Assembly: GCA_020639075.1 (NCBI GenBank)
Contig: JACKHI010000001.1
Span: forward strand, 2,542,001 to 2,606,000
Length of the DNA: 64,000 nt
Direction of reading: 5' to 3'
Origin: Phycisphaerales bacterium
GTDB lineage: Bacteria > Planctomycetota > Phycisphaerae > UBA1845 > UTPLA1
The notes beneath the pieces are model-generated. The model was not told the origin of the DNA. It was given only the letters and a program-made list of their open reading frames with translations, and searched no databases. How positions within the stretch are numbered: the stretch's first letter is position 1; each line of letters opens with the position of its first letter. This document shows positions 1-8,465 of this stretch, piece after piece. The position numbers were made by a program, and so were the translations under genes.

Positions 1-319
1 TGCCGTCGTCGCCCGCATCCCCCACGCCGCTGACGAATTTTCCCGTCCGCCGCACTTTGCGGACCCGATCGCGGACCAGGTTCGCCGCGATTCGAAACAG
101 CCAGGCGTCAAAGCGGCCTTCGTGGGTGTAGGCCTCGATCATCCGGACCAACCGCAGGTACACTTCCTGGAGCAGGTCCTCGGACTCCTGCCGGGAGCCC
201 GTCAGCCGGAACAGGAAGCCGAAGAGTCTCGGCGCGTAGGCGTCCACGAGACAGTCGAACGACGTTGCGTCACCCTGCTGTGCCCCACGTATTGCCTCAG
301 CCAGTGCCGCCTCGTTCAT
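1..319 (-). CDS. ECF-type RNA polymerase sigma factor (3' end outside window)
   Basis: Read on the minus strand from an ATG at 319 preceded by GGGAG, the frame stays open to the window edge and gives about 106 residues. The N-terminus has the sigma-70 region 2 pattern: a region starting NEAALAEAIRGAQQGD, then FRLTGSRQESEDLLQEVYLRL and the helix WLFRIAANLVRDRVRK, which in this family binds the beta-prime coiled coil and the -10 element. Region 4 would lie beyond the left edge and is not visible, so the gene is partial. ECF factors direct core polymerase to a small regulon, usually under an anti-sigma factor; the partner, if any, is outside the window. The DxLQE motif and the following basic helix make the family assignment firm, but the specific regulon is unknown. 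Confidence 0.85.
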   Translation of the reverse strand, partial: MNEAALAEAIRGAQQGDATSFDCLVDAYAPRLFGFLFRLTGSRQESEDLLQEVYLRLVRMIEAYTHEGRFDAWLFRIAANLVRDRVRKVRRTGKFVSGVGDAGDDG

Positions 320-634
320 CGGCTCCCCATGGCATGCCAAACGTCGATTCGCCGGTTTCATTGCATCCCAGGCATTAATGCACTCAACGGCCAGGCGGAC
401 CACAAAGATCGAACATCACACCCGACAACTCCATCGCTTATAGGATGTTACACGATTATTCGCCTCAATTCCGGCGACAGACCGCGTCTGAGCGTCCCGC
501 CCACGCCCAGAATGGGCATGCCGCATGGGGGGCCCCCGTCCACCGCCCGCGAGCAGCCTCCGACGCAACCCGGCCTGCGGTCTGCTCCGGGGGCGGAGGT
601 CACAGCTTAATCGATCCCAGCACGCCTACCCGCC
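320..634. other. Intergenic stretch, no gene seen
   Basis: Between the divergent sigma factor and rpmB. Open frames here are GC-rich shadows without a ribosome binding site or a recognisable product. Nothing else is seen apart from the rpmB promoter candidate at the right end. Confidence 0.5.
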
Positions 635-662
635 TTGCATTCCTTCTGAATCCATGCATAAT
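635..662 (+). promoter_or_regulatory. Candidate sigma-70 promoter of rpmB
   Basis: TTGCAT at 635-640 and CATAAT at 657-662 are separated by 16 bp, close to the consensus -35/-10 pair. The site lies about 40 bp upstream of the rpmB start and is the only good pair in this intergenic region. Inference from consensus only. Confidence 0.5.
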
Positions 663-703
663 TGCCGGGCTCTGTCATGAATTGAACCCTGACGAGGTGA
701 GTT

Positions 704-973
704 ATGCCGCGCGTCTGTTACTTTACCGGAAAGAAGACAAGCTCAGGCCGATCGTACACCCATCGCGGTAAGGCGAAGTACCTCGGCGGTGTCGGTACGA
801 AAGTCACCGGCATTTCGAAGCGGAAGTTCAAGCCGAACATTCAGCGCGTGCGTGCCCTGATCAACGGCAAAGTCTGCCGCATCAAGGTGAGCGTAAAGGC
901 GATCCGCATGGGCCTCGTCGTCAAGCCCCCCCGCCGCGACTGGAAGCCGGAAGGCGCCGCAGCAGCGGAATAA
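704..973 (+). CDS. rpmB: 50S ribosomal protein L28
   Basis: An 89-residue basic protein beginning MPRVCYFTGKKTSSG, the characteristic start of bacterial L28 (CxxTGK), followed by R-G-K-A-K and the KFKPNIQRVRALINGK segment that corresponds to the RxFxPNLQ core of the family. L28 is a component of the large ribosomal subunit near the E-site side. The start is set by GAGGTGA five bases upstream of the ATG. The gene appears monocistronic: a promoter-like pair sits about 40 bp upstream and a strong intrinsic terminator follows at 1014-1042. Length is in the normal range with a short Ala-rich tail. Confidence 0.96.
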   Translation: MPRVCYFTGKKTSSGRSYTHRGKAKYLGGVGTKVTGISKRKFKPNIQRVRALINGKVCRIKVSVKAIRMGLVVKPPRRDWKPEGAAAAE

Positions 974-1013
974 TTGGTCGCGAATTCGCGATCTGACGAT
1001 TTGAGAAGCTTCT

Positions 1014-1042
1014 AAGCCGCCCGTTTCGGGCGGCTTTTTCTT
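1014..1042 (+). terminator. Intrinsic terminator after rpmB
   Basis: Perfect 10-bp stem (AAGCCGCCCG at 1014-1023 pairing with 1027-1036), TTT loop and a T-rich tail, 40 bp after the rpmB stop. Confidence 0.9.
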
Positions 1043-1174
1043 GCGCGGCGACGGCACCGGCAGATTCTCCTCGCAATTCGCCTCGTGATGCACTTAGAAT
1101 TGTCCACGGCTAGCCCAAGCAACCTGCCGAGCAGAATGCCCACCACTGCAGTTTCGGCGCCGGAGTATGAAACG

Positions 1175-2890
1175 ATGCAATCCCGCTCACTTAGATTCCC
1201 GCATTGGGGGCTTCTTGTACTTTTGGGGACGCGCCCCGTCTTCGCCGCCACACCCGGCTTCAGCGACCAAACGACGGCAGCAGGAATTGCAGGCATCCAC
1301 GGCGGATCCGGATCGCCATGGATAGCTGGAGGTTGCGTTGCGGATTTCAATGGCGACGGTTGGCAGGACATCTACTTCTGCACCGGCAGCACCAGCCTCC
1401 CTGACCAGCTGCTCATTAACAACGGCGACGGCACGTTCACGGATCAGGCCGCCGCCTGGGGCGTCTCGATCATCGGCGGCGGCGCGGCTGCGGTCGCCGG
1501 GGACTACGACGGCGACGGTCGCATCGATCTCGCCGTCACAGTGAGTAACAGCTCGAGCGCCGGCCAACATCGCCTATTCCGGAACCTGCCAAACGACACG
1601 TTTGAGGATGTCACAGCGGCCGCCGGTTTGATCATCGTCGATGAATCCGACCAAGTCCTTTCGAACTACGGCTGGGGCGCCGCCTGGGGCGACTACGACC
1701 TGGACGGCGATCTCGATCTTGTCGTCAACACCTATACGAACAGACGGAACCGGCTTTATCGCAATCTCGGAAACGGAACGTTTGAAGATCAGGCAGAGGC
1801 GGCACTGGGGGGAGTTCAAAACAGCTTCGACGGATTCGCGCCGAGATTCTGCGACATGGACGGCGATCGATTTCCGGAACTTCTCTGGATTTCAGACTTC
1901 CACACAGGACGCTACTTCGTCAACTCCCAACTGGGCTTCTTCGTAAACGCGACGACTTTCAGCCACACGATGGTCGGCAGCACCGAGATGGGATCGACCG
2001 TCGCGGATTTCGACCGCAATGGTCTTTTCGATTTCTACGTCACGACGATTAATGCCAATAATCTGTATATGAACCAAGGCAGCCATCAATACACGCAAGT
2101 GGCCCAGGACGCCGGTGTGCGCATTACTGGCTGGGGCTGGGGCGCCGTTTCACCTGACATCGATCATGACGGCTGGCCCGACATCATCGCCACGGGTTTC
2201 AACGGTCAGTTTGCCTTCCTCAACAACTCGGACTGCCCTGGCTGTGTCGAGTTTTCCGACGTATCTCTATCACTCGGCATTCGAGGCGACAGTGTCGACA
2301 GCGGCCAGGGCCTCGCAAACTTCGATTACGATAATGACGGCGACCAGGATGTTCTCGTATTCCAGCATCACAAACCGCTGAAGCTCTACCGCAACGACCT
2401 CACAGGCGACGGCGACATCCACTGGCTGCGCGTCTTCCTCGACACGAGCGCCGCAGCCGACATCGCCCCCAACGGCATCGGGAGCGTTGTGAAGGTGACG
2501 ACGAACGGCTTCACGCAGATGGGACGCATCGACGGTGGCAGCAACTATCTCAGCCAGAGCGAGATGTCGGCGCATTTCGGACTCGCAACGGCGACGGTCG
2601 TCGATGAGCTGCGCATCGAGTGGACCAACGGCGCAGTAACGGTCATGAGCAACGTGCCGGCGGATCAGACGATCACGATCCCAGCGCCGGCGCCGGTTCT
2701 GCTCGGCGACATGAATTGCGACGGCATCGTCGACATCGCCGACGCAGCCCCGTTCGCGACGGCTCTTGCGGACGCCGCCGTGTACGCAACTGCGTACCCT
2801 TCGTGCGACATCGCCGCCGCCGATCTTGATGGAAACAGCGTCATCGACGCCCGCGACATTGCGGCCTTCGTGCTTGAACTGCTGAACTGA
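1175..2890 (+). CDS. Secreted FG-GAP/VCBS repeat protein with ASPIC/UnbV domain and dockerin-like C-terminus
   Basis: Predicted exported protein of 571 residues. The frame is open from 1085, but the ATG at 1175 has GGAG nine bases upstream and starts a signal-peptide-like segment (residues 1-25 ending VFA). Seven FG-GAP/VCBS calcium-loop repeats of the DxDGDxxxD type follow (for example DFNGDGWQDIYF, DYDGDGRIDLAV, DIDHDGWPDIIA), expected to build a beta-propeller like integrin alpha heads. Then comes an ASPIC/UnbV domain of about 85 residues (RIDGGSNYLSQSE...HFGL...DELRIEW). The last 65 residues hold two dockerin-like loops (DMNCDGIVDIADA and DLDGNSVIDARDI). The architecture suggests calcium-dependent surface adhesion or matrix association; no enzymatic residues are evident. 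gatC begins 20 bp after the stop, so the two may share a transcript although the functions are unrelated. Confidence 0.85.
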   Translation: MQSRSLRFPHWGLLVLLGTRPVFAATPGFSDQTTAAGIAGIHGGSGSPWIAGGCVADFNGDGWQDIYFCTGSTSLPDQLLINNGDGTFTDQAAAWGVSIIGGGAAAVAGDYDGDGRIDLAVTVSNSSSAGQHRLFRNLPNDTFEDVTAAAGLIIVDESDQVLSNYGWGAAWGDYDLDGDLDLVVNTYTNRRNRLYRNLGNGTFEDQAEAALGGVQNSFDGFAPRFCDMDGDRFPELLWISDFHTGRYFVNSQLGFFVNATTFSHTMVGSTEMGSTVADFDRNGLFDFYVTTINANNLYMNQGSHQYTQVAQDAGVRITGWGWGAVSPDIDHDGWPDIIATGFNGQFAFLNNSDCPGCVEFSDVSLSLGIRGDSVDSGQGLANFDYDNDGDQDVLVFQHHKPLKLYRNDLTGDGDIHWLRVFLDTSAAADIAPNGIGSVVKVTTNGFTQMGRIDGGSNYLSQSEMSAHFGLATATVVDELRIEWTNGAVTVMSNVPADQTITIPAPAPVLLGDMNCDGIVDIADAAPFATALADAAVYATAYPSCDIAAADLDGNSVIDARDIAAFVLELLN

Positions 2891-2909
2891 TTGAGGGAGA
2901 ATCCTCGGC

Positions 2910-3212
2910 ATGACGCAGATCGACGAACAGCAGGTCCGGCACATCGCCCATCTCTCCCGGCTCGACTTGAGCGACGAGGAAATCGCGCAATACGGTCGGC
3001 AACTCGGCGAAGTGCTCGCCTATGTCGAGCAGCTGAACGAAGTCGACACAGAGGGCGTCGAGCCGACGGCCCACGCGATGCCCGTCTCGAACGTGTTCCG
3101 GGAAGACGTGCCCGCTGAATCGCTGGGCGTTGAGAAAGCGCTTCAGAATGCCCCGGACAAGGCGACGCCGTATTTCAAAGTGCCGAAGGTGCTGGATCAG
3201 CAGTCGGCGTAG
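2910..3212 (+). CDS. gatC: Aspartyl/glutamyl-tRNA amidotransferase subunit C
   Basis: A 100-residue protein with the full GatC pattern: an N-terminal helix with VRHIAHLSRLDLSDEE, then LNEVDTEGVEPTAHA, and the C-terminal FREDV...NAPDKATPYFKVPKVL segment. GatC is the small bridging subunit of GatCAB, which amidates Glu-tRNA(Gln) or Asp-tRNA(Asn). The start is supported by AGGGAG upstream. gatA and gatB are not adjacent; the region to the right holds the opposite-strand uxs gene. No terminator is seen directly after the stop. Confidence 0.95.
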   Translation: MTQIDEQQVRHIAHLSRLDLSDEEIAQYGRQLGEVLAYVEQLNEVDTEGVEPTAHAMPVSNVFREDVPAESLGVEKALQNAPDKATPYFKVPKVLDQQSA

Positions 3213-3402
3213 GCGACTTTCAAACATCACTGTCGAGAGCGCCGCAACGATCAGAGCCGCGACCGTAAGGGAGTCGGTACCAGCGTACGCTCAGTTGCGC
3301 GAGACTATCGAGAAAAAGTCGCACGCAACTTCGCGGCCCAATCAACACGTCGATCGTCGCGCCCCCACGCTTGAAAGTGTGTGGTCTATACGAAGTTCTT
3401 CA

Positions 3403-4404
3403 CTACTTCGCATGTGCGGGTGTGCGGCGTGCGGCTTCGATGGGCCTTTCGCCCCAGTCCTTCAGCAGTTTGCGGAAGTACTGAATCGTCTGCTTCACGC
3501 CCTCTTCGAGCGGCACCTTCGGATCGTAGCCCAACAGCGTGCGCGCCTTCGTCAGATCGGGCCGCCGCCGAACCGGATCGTCCTGCGGGAGCGGTTTGTG
3601 GACGATCTTCAGCGGCGTGCCGACGGAATCTTCAATCGCCTTCACCAATTCCAGCATCGTGATTTCGCCATCGTTACCGAGGTTGATCGGCCCCGTGTTG
3701 TCGCCGTTCATCAGGCGGCACAATCCGTCGACCAAGTCGCTGACGTAACAGAAGCTCCGCGTCTGCTCGCCTTCGCCGTAGACCGTGAGCGGCTCACCGC
3801 GCAGCGCCTGACAGATGAAATTGCTCATGACGCGACCGTCGTCGATCGCCATGTTGGGACCGTAAGTGTTGAAGATTCTCGCCACGCGAATCGGAATGTC
3901 GTGCTGCCGGTGGTAATCGAACATGAGCGTCTCGGCGACGCGCTTGCCCTCGTCGTAGCAGCTGCGAACACCGATGGGGTTGACGTTGCCCCAATAGTCC
4001 TCCGTCTGCGGATGAACGTGCGGATCGCCGTAGACTTCCGACGTACTGGCGAGCAGGATGCGTGCATTCACGCGCTTGGCGAGGCCGAGCATGTGATGCG
4101 TGCCCATGACATTCGTCTTGATCGTCTTGACGGGGTTGTACTGGTAATGAACAGGGCTGGCCGGGCACGCGAGATGGTAGATCTCGTCGACCTCGATCGT
4201 AATCGGCTCCGTGACATCGTGTCGAATAAACTCGAAGCGGCCAGAGAGAACCATGTCGCGATAGGCGTCGCCGAAGTTGCGCAAGTCGCCCGTAAAGCAA
4301 TTGTCCAGGCAGATGACGTGATGGCCTTCGCCGAAGAGCCGCAGGCAGAGGTTCGAGCCGATGAATCCGGCTCCGCCGGTGACCAGGATGCTTCGTGGTT
4401 TCAT
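3403..4404 (-). CDS. uxs: UDP-glucuronate decarboxylase (UDP-xylose synthase), SDR family
   Basis: A 333-residue extended short-chain dehydrogenase. The start is the ATG at 4404 (MKPRSILVTGGAGFIGSN) because GAGGA lies a few bases upstream and the NAD-binding TGGAGFIG motif is then at the usual position; the frame itself extends further upstream. The sequence shows the S-T-S-E-V-Y-G-D-P motif, the catalytic Y-x-x-x-K as CYDEGKRVAE, and RVARIFNTYGPNM, all typical of UDP-glucuronate decarboxylase, which converts UDP-glucuronate to UDP-xylose via a 4-keto intermediate. Upstream on the same strand is UDP-glucose 6-dehydrogenase, which makes its substrate, so the pair forms a two-step pathway. The 203-bp gap between them holds palindromic repeats. 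Confidence 0.93.
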   Translation of the reverse strand: MKPRSILVTGGAGFIGSNLCLRLFGEGHHVICLDNCFTGDLRNFGDAYRDMVLSGRFEFIRHDVTEPITIEVDEIYHLACPASPVHYQYNPVKTIKTNVMGTHHMLGLAKRVNARILLASTSEVYGDPHVHPQTEDYWGNVNPIGVRSCYDEGKRVAETLMFDYHRQHDIPIRVARIFNTYGPNMAIDDGRVMSNFICQALRGEPLTVYGEGEQTRSFCYVSDLVDGLCRLMNGDNTGPINLGNDGEITMLELVKAIEDSVGTPLKIVHKPLPQDDPVRRRPDLTKARTLLGYDPKVPLEEGVKQTIQYFRKLLKDWGERPIEAARRTPAHAK

Positions 4405-4463
4405 GCGTATCCTCGATGAGAGCCGTTTCGGATTGACTGCGACCGGTCGTCTTTCGGGGGTGC

Positions 4464-4590
4464 CATGCCGACACCCAATGTCGGCATGCCGGTTCCTGTG
4501 GTACATGCCGACCTTCAGGGTCGGCATGGCACCCGGCAGCTGTATTCACCTGGACCGCGTCGCCTCGACCTTGTCGGCCGCCATGCCGAC
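4464..4590. repeat. Cluster of related inverted repeats between ugd and uxs
   Basis: Two near-identical hairpins with 10-bp arms: CATGCCGACA (4464-4473) pairing with 4479-4488 around CCCAA, and CATGCCGACC (4504-4513) pairing with 4519-4528 around TTCAG. A third, weaker unit uses GTCGGC (4573-4578) with GCCGAC (4585-4590). No U-tract follows, so these look like repetitive palindromes rather than terminators. A hairpin with the same CATGC...GCATG ends is found at 63376-63401. Confidence 0.85.
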
Positions 4591-4607
4591 GGTGAAGCGC
4601 CCCGAGC

Positions 4608-5969
4608 TTACGACAGCGTCTCTTCCAATTCAAATGCACGCGACATTCCGTCGCGTTCGCCATAGACCGGCGGTCGCCCGATGGAATAGTAGGTGAAACG
4701 ATGTCGCCGCATCCAGGCCGTTTTGTAGAGATTCCGGCCGTCGAACACGATCGGTCGCTTCAGTGCTGCCGAAATGCGGTCAAAATCGGGGCTCCGGAAT
4801 TCATCCCAATCCGTCAGCACCATGAGGGCGTCGGCTTCGGCAAGCGCGTCGTAGGCGTCCCGAGCGTAATGGATGCGTCCGGCGTATTTGACCGCCAGAT
4901 TCTCGAGCCCCTGCGGATCGTATGCCGTGACCCAGGCGCCGGCGTCGAGCAACAAGTCGACCATCGTCAGGGCCGGCGACTCGCGGATATCGTCGGTGCG
5001 GGACTTGAACGTCACACCCCAGACGGCGAATCGCTTGCCGTCAAGCCGGCTGCCGAATTCCGATCGCACGTGGTCGAACATCGCACACTTTTGCATCTCG
5101 TTCGTCTCGTGAACGGCCTTGAGAATCCTGGCGTCGTGATCGACGGAATCCGAGACGGCCGCGAGGGCCTGCACGTCTTTCGGAAAACAACTGCCGCCGT
5201 AACCAACACCGGGATAGAGAAAGTGCGGACCGATTCTGGCATCCGTGGCCATGCCGCTCTTGACTTCGTCGATATCGACGCCGACGCGTTCGCAGATGTT
5301 GGCGATCTCGTTGATGAAGCTGATGCGCATTGCAAGATAGCTGTTGGCGGCATACTTGCTCATCTCCGCGGCGCGCCGGCCGATCATAAGAATCGGCGTG
5401 CGCGGCGGTGTGAACGGCAGGTACAGCTGCCGAACGACTTCGGCGGACTCTTCACATTCGGTGCCGATCACAACGCGATCCGGCATTCGGAAATCTCTAA
5501 CCGCAGCGCCTTCTTTCAGGAATTCCGGATTGCTGACGAGTTCGACGCGATGTTTCGTGTGGTTGCGCATCAGCGTTTCGATCCGATCGCCGGTCCCCAC
5601 GGGAACTGTCGACTTGATCACGACGATGCGTGAGTCGGGCATGTGTTCGGCAATCGACTTTGCGGCTGCCTCGATACCTGAGAGGTCCGCGGAGCCGTCG
5701 GGGCTCGGCGGCGTCCCGACGCAGAGGAAAATGACCTCGCCGTGTCGCGCCGCATGATTGACGTCAGTCGTGAATGTCAGTCGCCCGGCGCGACTGTTCT
5801 GCAGGATGAGTTCTTCGAGCCCCGGCTCATAAATGGTGCACTTGCCAGCGTTGAGCAGCGCGATCTTCGTGGGATCGATGTCTAGGCAGCAGACATGATT
5901 TCCGCAATCGGCAAAACACGTGCCCGTGACGAGCCCGACGTATCCTGTTCCAACAATCGTGATCTTCAT
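4608..5969 (-). CDS. ugd: UDP-glucose 6-dehydrogenase
   Basis: A 453-residue NAD-dependent dehydrogenase of the UDP-glucose/GDP-mannose family. The ATG at 5969 starts MKITIVGTGYVGLVTG with the Rossmann glycine motif at the N-terminus; upstream in-frame codons are Arg-rich and not conserved-looking. Other hallmarks are FLCVGTPPSPDGSADLS, VIKSTVPVGTGD, NPEFLKEG and the catalytic cysteine loop GYGGSCFPKD. The central FINEIANICERVG helix and the C-terminal UDP-binding domain (GVTFKSRTDDIRESPA) are present. It oxidises UDP-glucose to UDP-glucuronate with two NAD+. It lies upstream of uxs on the same strand, so the product feeds directly to UDP-xylose synthesis, probably for exopolysaccharide. The upstream ribosome binding site is G-rich but not canonical. 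Confidence 0.95.
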   Translation of the reverse strand: MKITIVGTGYVGLVTGTCFADCGNHVCCLDIDPTKIALLNAGKCTIYEPGLEELILQNSRAGRLTFTTDVNHAARHGEVIFLCVGTPPSPDGSADLSGIEAAAKSIAEHMPDSRIVVIKSTVPVGTGDRIETLMRNHTKHRVELVSNPEFLKEGAAVRDFRMPDRVVIGTECEESAEVVRQLYLPFTPPRTPILMIGRRAAEMSKYAANSYLAMRISFINEIANICERVGVDIDEVKSGMATDARIGPHFLYPGVGYGGSCFPKDVQALAAVSDSVDHDARILKAVHETNEMQKCAMFDHVRSEFGSRLDGKRFAVWGVTFKSRTDDIRESPALTMVDLLLDAGAWVTAYDPQGLENLAVKYAGRIHYARDAYDALAEADALMVLTDWDEFRSPDFDRISAALKRPIVFDGRNLYKTAWMRRHRFTYYSIGRPPVYGERDGMSRAFELEETLS

Positions 5970-6207
5970 CGCCAACCCCCGTTCGCGCGGCGCAGCCCGA
6001 CTCCAGGCTTTGCATGCTGTGTACACTCTGGAATCGGACGGATGCCGGGCCCGCTTTGCGCCCGGCTGGCAACGACCGAGAATCCGGTCATCCAACTCCC
6101 CGCAGAGCGGGCCGCCGATAGATTGCGCGTTTCCTGGATGTGGAAGGCTCAGGTTTCCGCCAACTGGATGTAGTCGGATTGCCCATCAGGTCTTGTTGCA
6201 TGACTGC

Positions 6208-8358
6208 CTAAGGCAGCGTTTCAAGGAAGTGAATCAGTGCCCGTTTCTCGTCGGGCTTGAGGTTCGTTCCGTATTCGTGCCCCGTGTTGTGATTCCCCGG
6301 CAACGTGGTGTCGAACTCGAACCGCTCCGCGTCGGCGCCCACGCGGAACCGCACGGGCCGCTTCATCCCATCGCTCAGAAGTGCATCGAGAGTTGGAACG
6401 CTGCCGTTGTGCAGATACGGCGCCGTCTCGCGCAACGAAATCAACGGCGCCACGCGCACAAAACCGAAGCCGACTGTTGAGTATTCGACTCGTTCCGGCC
6501 GATGCATGGCGTCCGGCGAAATGGCGTATGTCGTCCGATCCCGACGCCGCGCCGCCGGGACAAGCTGGCGCACGAACAACGAGTCGATGTTCAGCATGGC
6601 GTCGGTCCCGATCCCGCCCGCGATCAGATCGCCCGCCTCGTCATGATGCGTTTCGCCGTTGCCATCGGCATCGAAAGGCATAAGCCACGAATTGCTGTAG
6701 ACCTGGGGACCGAAATCCGGATGCGCTTCATGACACTCGATGCACGCCTCGAAGTCCGCCAGCGCCTTCTTTTGAATCCATGCGGACAGCGGCTGAAATC
6801 GCCCCTGTTGGTCCTTGATCGGATGATCGTAGTGGCAGATGTCGCATCGTTGCATGACCGGGATCGGCGCCGAGAGCGGCATGGGCATTTTCAGCGGTGA
6901 ATGATTGTGACACGTTGCACAGCGCACCGGCACTTTCTCGTTCATGGGTCGAGATCGGTCGATCGGCACCAGGGCGGCGACGGATCGCGCATCCTTCGGC
7001 AACAGCGCTTCACGACCATAGACGACGCGCTCGTTGATTGTCTCGCCGACCTCGCGTTCCGTGAAAATCCTGAGTCCCTCGGTCGCGAGTTCGTCTCCAG
7101 CCGGGACAACGGGGGTTTCCCGCCCCTTCGTCAGTTCGTCATATAGCAAGAAAGCGCCATAGGTGTCGGGGATCGATGTCATCGCGCGCGGATCCGGATG
7201 CGTCAGCATCATTGTGGTCCAACCGTCCGCAGCAACGGAGTCCGTCTCCCGTCCGGCCGTGCCCACATTGCGAAAATCCAACGTCAGGGCGCGGTTCAGT
7301 CGCTCGGGATCGATCGGGCCCTCATGAGGCACGTGCATCAGGTCGGCGAGTCGTTCCGCCGTGATGTGCAGGGCGCGGGAGGCGATTCCCTCCGCGTCGA
7401 ACTTCATCGATGAATCCTTGCCGGTCCACGAGTAGTGCTTGACGCCGAGCCCGGAGATGGCGGCGGGAATGCTGACCGGGTTGAACGCTGCGACTTTCGG
7501 CTGGGCCTCCATCTGCAGGTACTTCTTCGGCCCTCGCTTCTGGTACCAGTACTGCTGTAGATTCGCGAGGGGAATGAAACCGTCCATACGCTGATCGACA
7601 CTCTGATCGAGCCGACCGGGCCCGGCGAGAAGCAACATCGCGCGCGCGACGCGGGCCGGCGGTAGGCGCATCGTGCTACGCCATTCGTCGATCGTGACGC
7701 AACCGTCATGATCGCGATCGAAATCGAACGACTTGTCGAGATGCTCGCGGGCGCGGAGTTCGTCAGGCGACATCGGGCGACTCTGTCGCGGCGCCGTGAT
7801 GACGTATTTCGGATCCATCACGCGCGACGACGCCATGATGAGGCCGAGGTTGATTCGCGTATTCGGCCGGCCGATCAGAATGTGCCCGTGTTCGTCGGCG
7901 CTCGCGTGACAGCACCAGCAGTTGAATCCGTATCGCCCCGTACCTTGATGGGTAATCGGGTCCATTTCCTCACGAACGCCCAGAAATCCCGTGCTGATGC
8001 TGAAGGCGCCGACGCGTCCTTTCGGATCGTCCGGCGTCGGTACGAAGCCGGCGGCGTCGGGATGCGCCAACAGTCCTCCCTTTAGCCGCCAGTCGGCCGA
8101 GTAAGTCGTATCAGGACGTCGATCGAGATCGAGATCGAGCGGTGTTGGCGGCACTTGAAGATCGATGTCTCGATCGAATGCAACGCCGACGATGCCGGTC
8201 CAGTATTCCGCCGATGCGTTGACGCGATGACCGTCAGCCGACGTTTCCATCGGCCCCAGAAAGTCGTTCAGGGCGACAGCGTCATCGGCGCGAACCTGAG
8301 GCACCAGCGTGATGGTCGCCAATACCGCCAGACGAATCAGCGTTCGAAAAACGTACAT
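6208..8358 (-). CDS. Exported multihaem c-type cytochrome with EF-hand-like loops, peroxidase-type C-terminus
   Basis: A 716-residue protein starting MYVFRTLIRLAVLATITLVPQ, a clear signal peptide, so it should act in the periplasm. Four haem-attachment motifs CxxCH are visible: CWCCH, CATCH, CDICH and CIECH. Two calcium-loop sequences of EF-hand type, DRDHDGCVTIDE and DADGNGETHHDE, are interspersed. The end, FGFVRVAPLISLRETAPYLH followed by NGSVPTLDALLS, matches the substrate-side signature of dihaem cytochrome c peroxidase and RoxA-like proteins. Peroxidase or other redox activity is an inference. The start was chosen because upstream in-frame sequence has no signal peptide and is Arg-rich. 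It stands alone between the UDP-sugar operon and a LOG-family gene on the same strand. Confidence 0.8.
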   Translation of the reverse strand: MYVFRTLIRLAVLATITLVPQVRADDAVALNDFLGPMETSADGHRVNASAEYWTGIVGVAFDRDIDLQVPPTPLDLDLDRRPDTTYSADWRLKGGLLAHPDAAGFVPTPDDPKGRVGAFSISTGFLGVREEMDPITHQGTGRYGFNCWCCHASADEHGHILIGRPNTRINLGLIMASSRVMDPKYVITAPRQSRPMSPDELRAREHLDKSFDFDRDHDGCVTIDEWRSTMRLPPARVARAMLLLAGPGRLDQSVDQRMDGFIPLANLQQYWYQKRGPKKYLQMEAQPKVAAFNPVSIPAAISGLGVKHYSWTGKDSSMKFDAEGIASRALHITAERLADLMHVPHEGPIDPERLNRALTLDFRNVGTAGRETDSVAADGWTTMMLTHPDPRAMTSIPDTYGAFLLYDELTKGRETPVVPAGDELATEGLRIFTEREVGETINERVVYGREALLPKDARSVAALVPIDRSRPMNEKVPVRCATCHNHSPLKMPMPLSAPIPVMQRCDICHYDHPIKDQQGRFQPLSAWIQKKALADFEACIECHEAHPDFGPQVYSNSWLMPFDADGNGETHHDEAGDLIAGGIGTDAMLNIDSLFVRQLVPAARRRDRTTYAISPDAMHRPERVEYSTVGFGFVRVAPLISLRETAPYLHNGSVPTLDALLSDGMKRPVRFRVGADAERFEFDTTLPGNHNTGHEYGTNLKPDEKRALIHFLETLP

Positions 8359-8465
8359 ACAGCCGTCCAACTCAATGAATCTCGGGATTGCCTGAGGAAT
8401 GTCGCCGAACCAGGATTGTCGTGAGTGGATTATAGCGTGAGCGTTGTGCAGAGTGCGGATGACGA

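Noticed and set aside
3130..4419. Plus-strand frame of about 430 codons
   Set aside because: It is antisense to uxs, rich in Arg/Val as expected for shadow frames in GC-rich DNA, and has no ribosome binding site.
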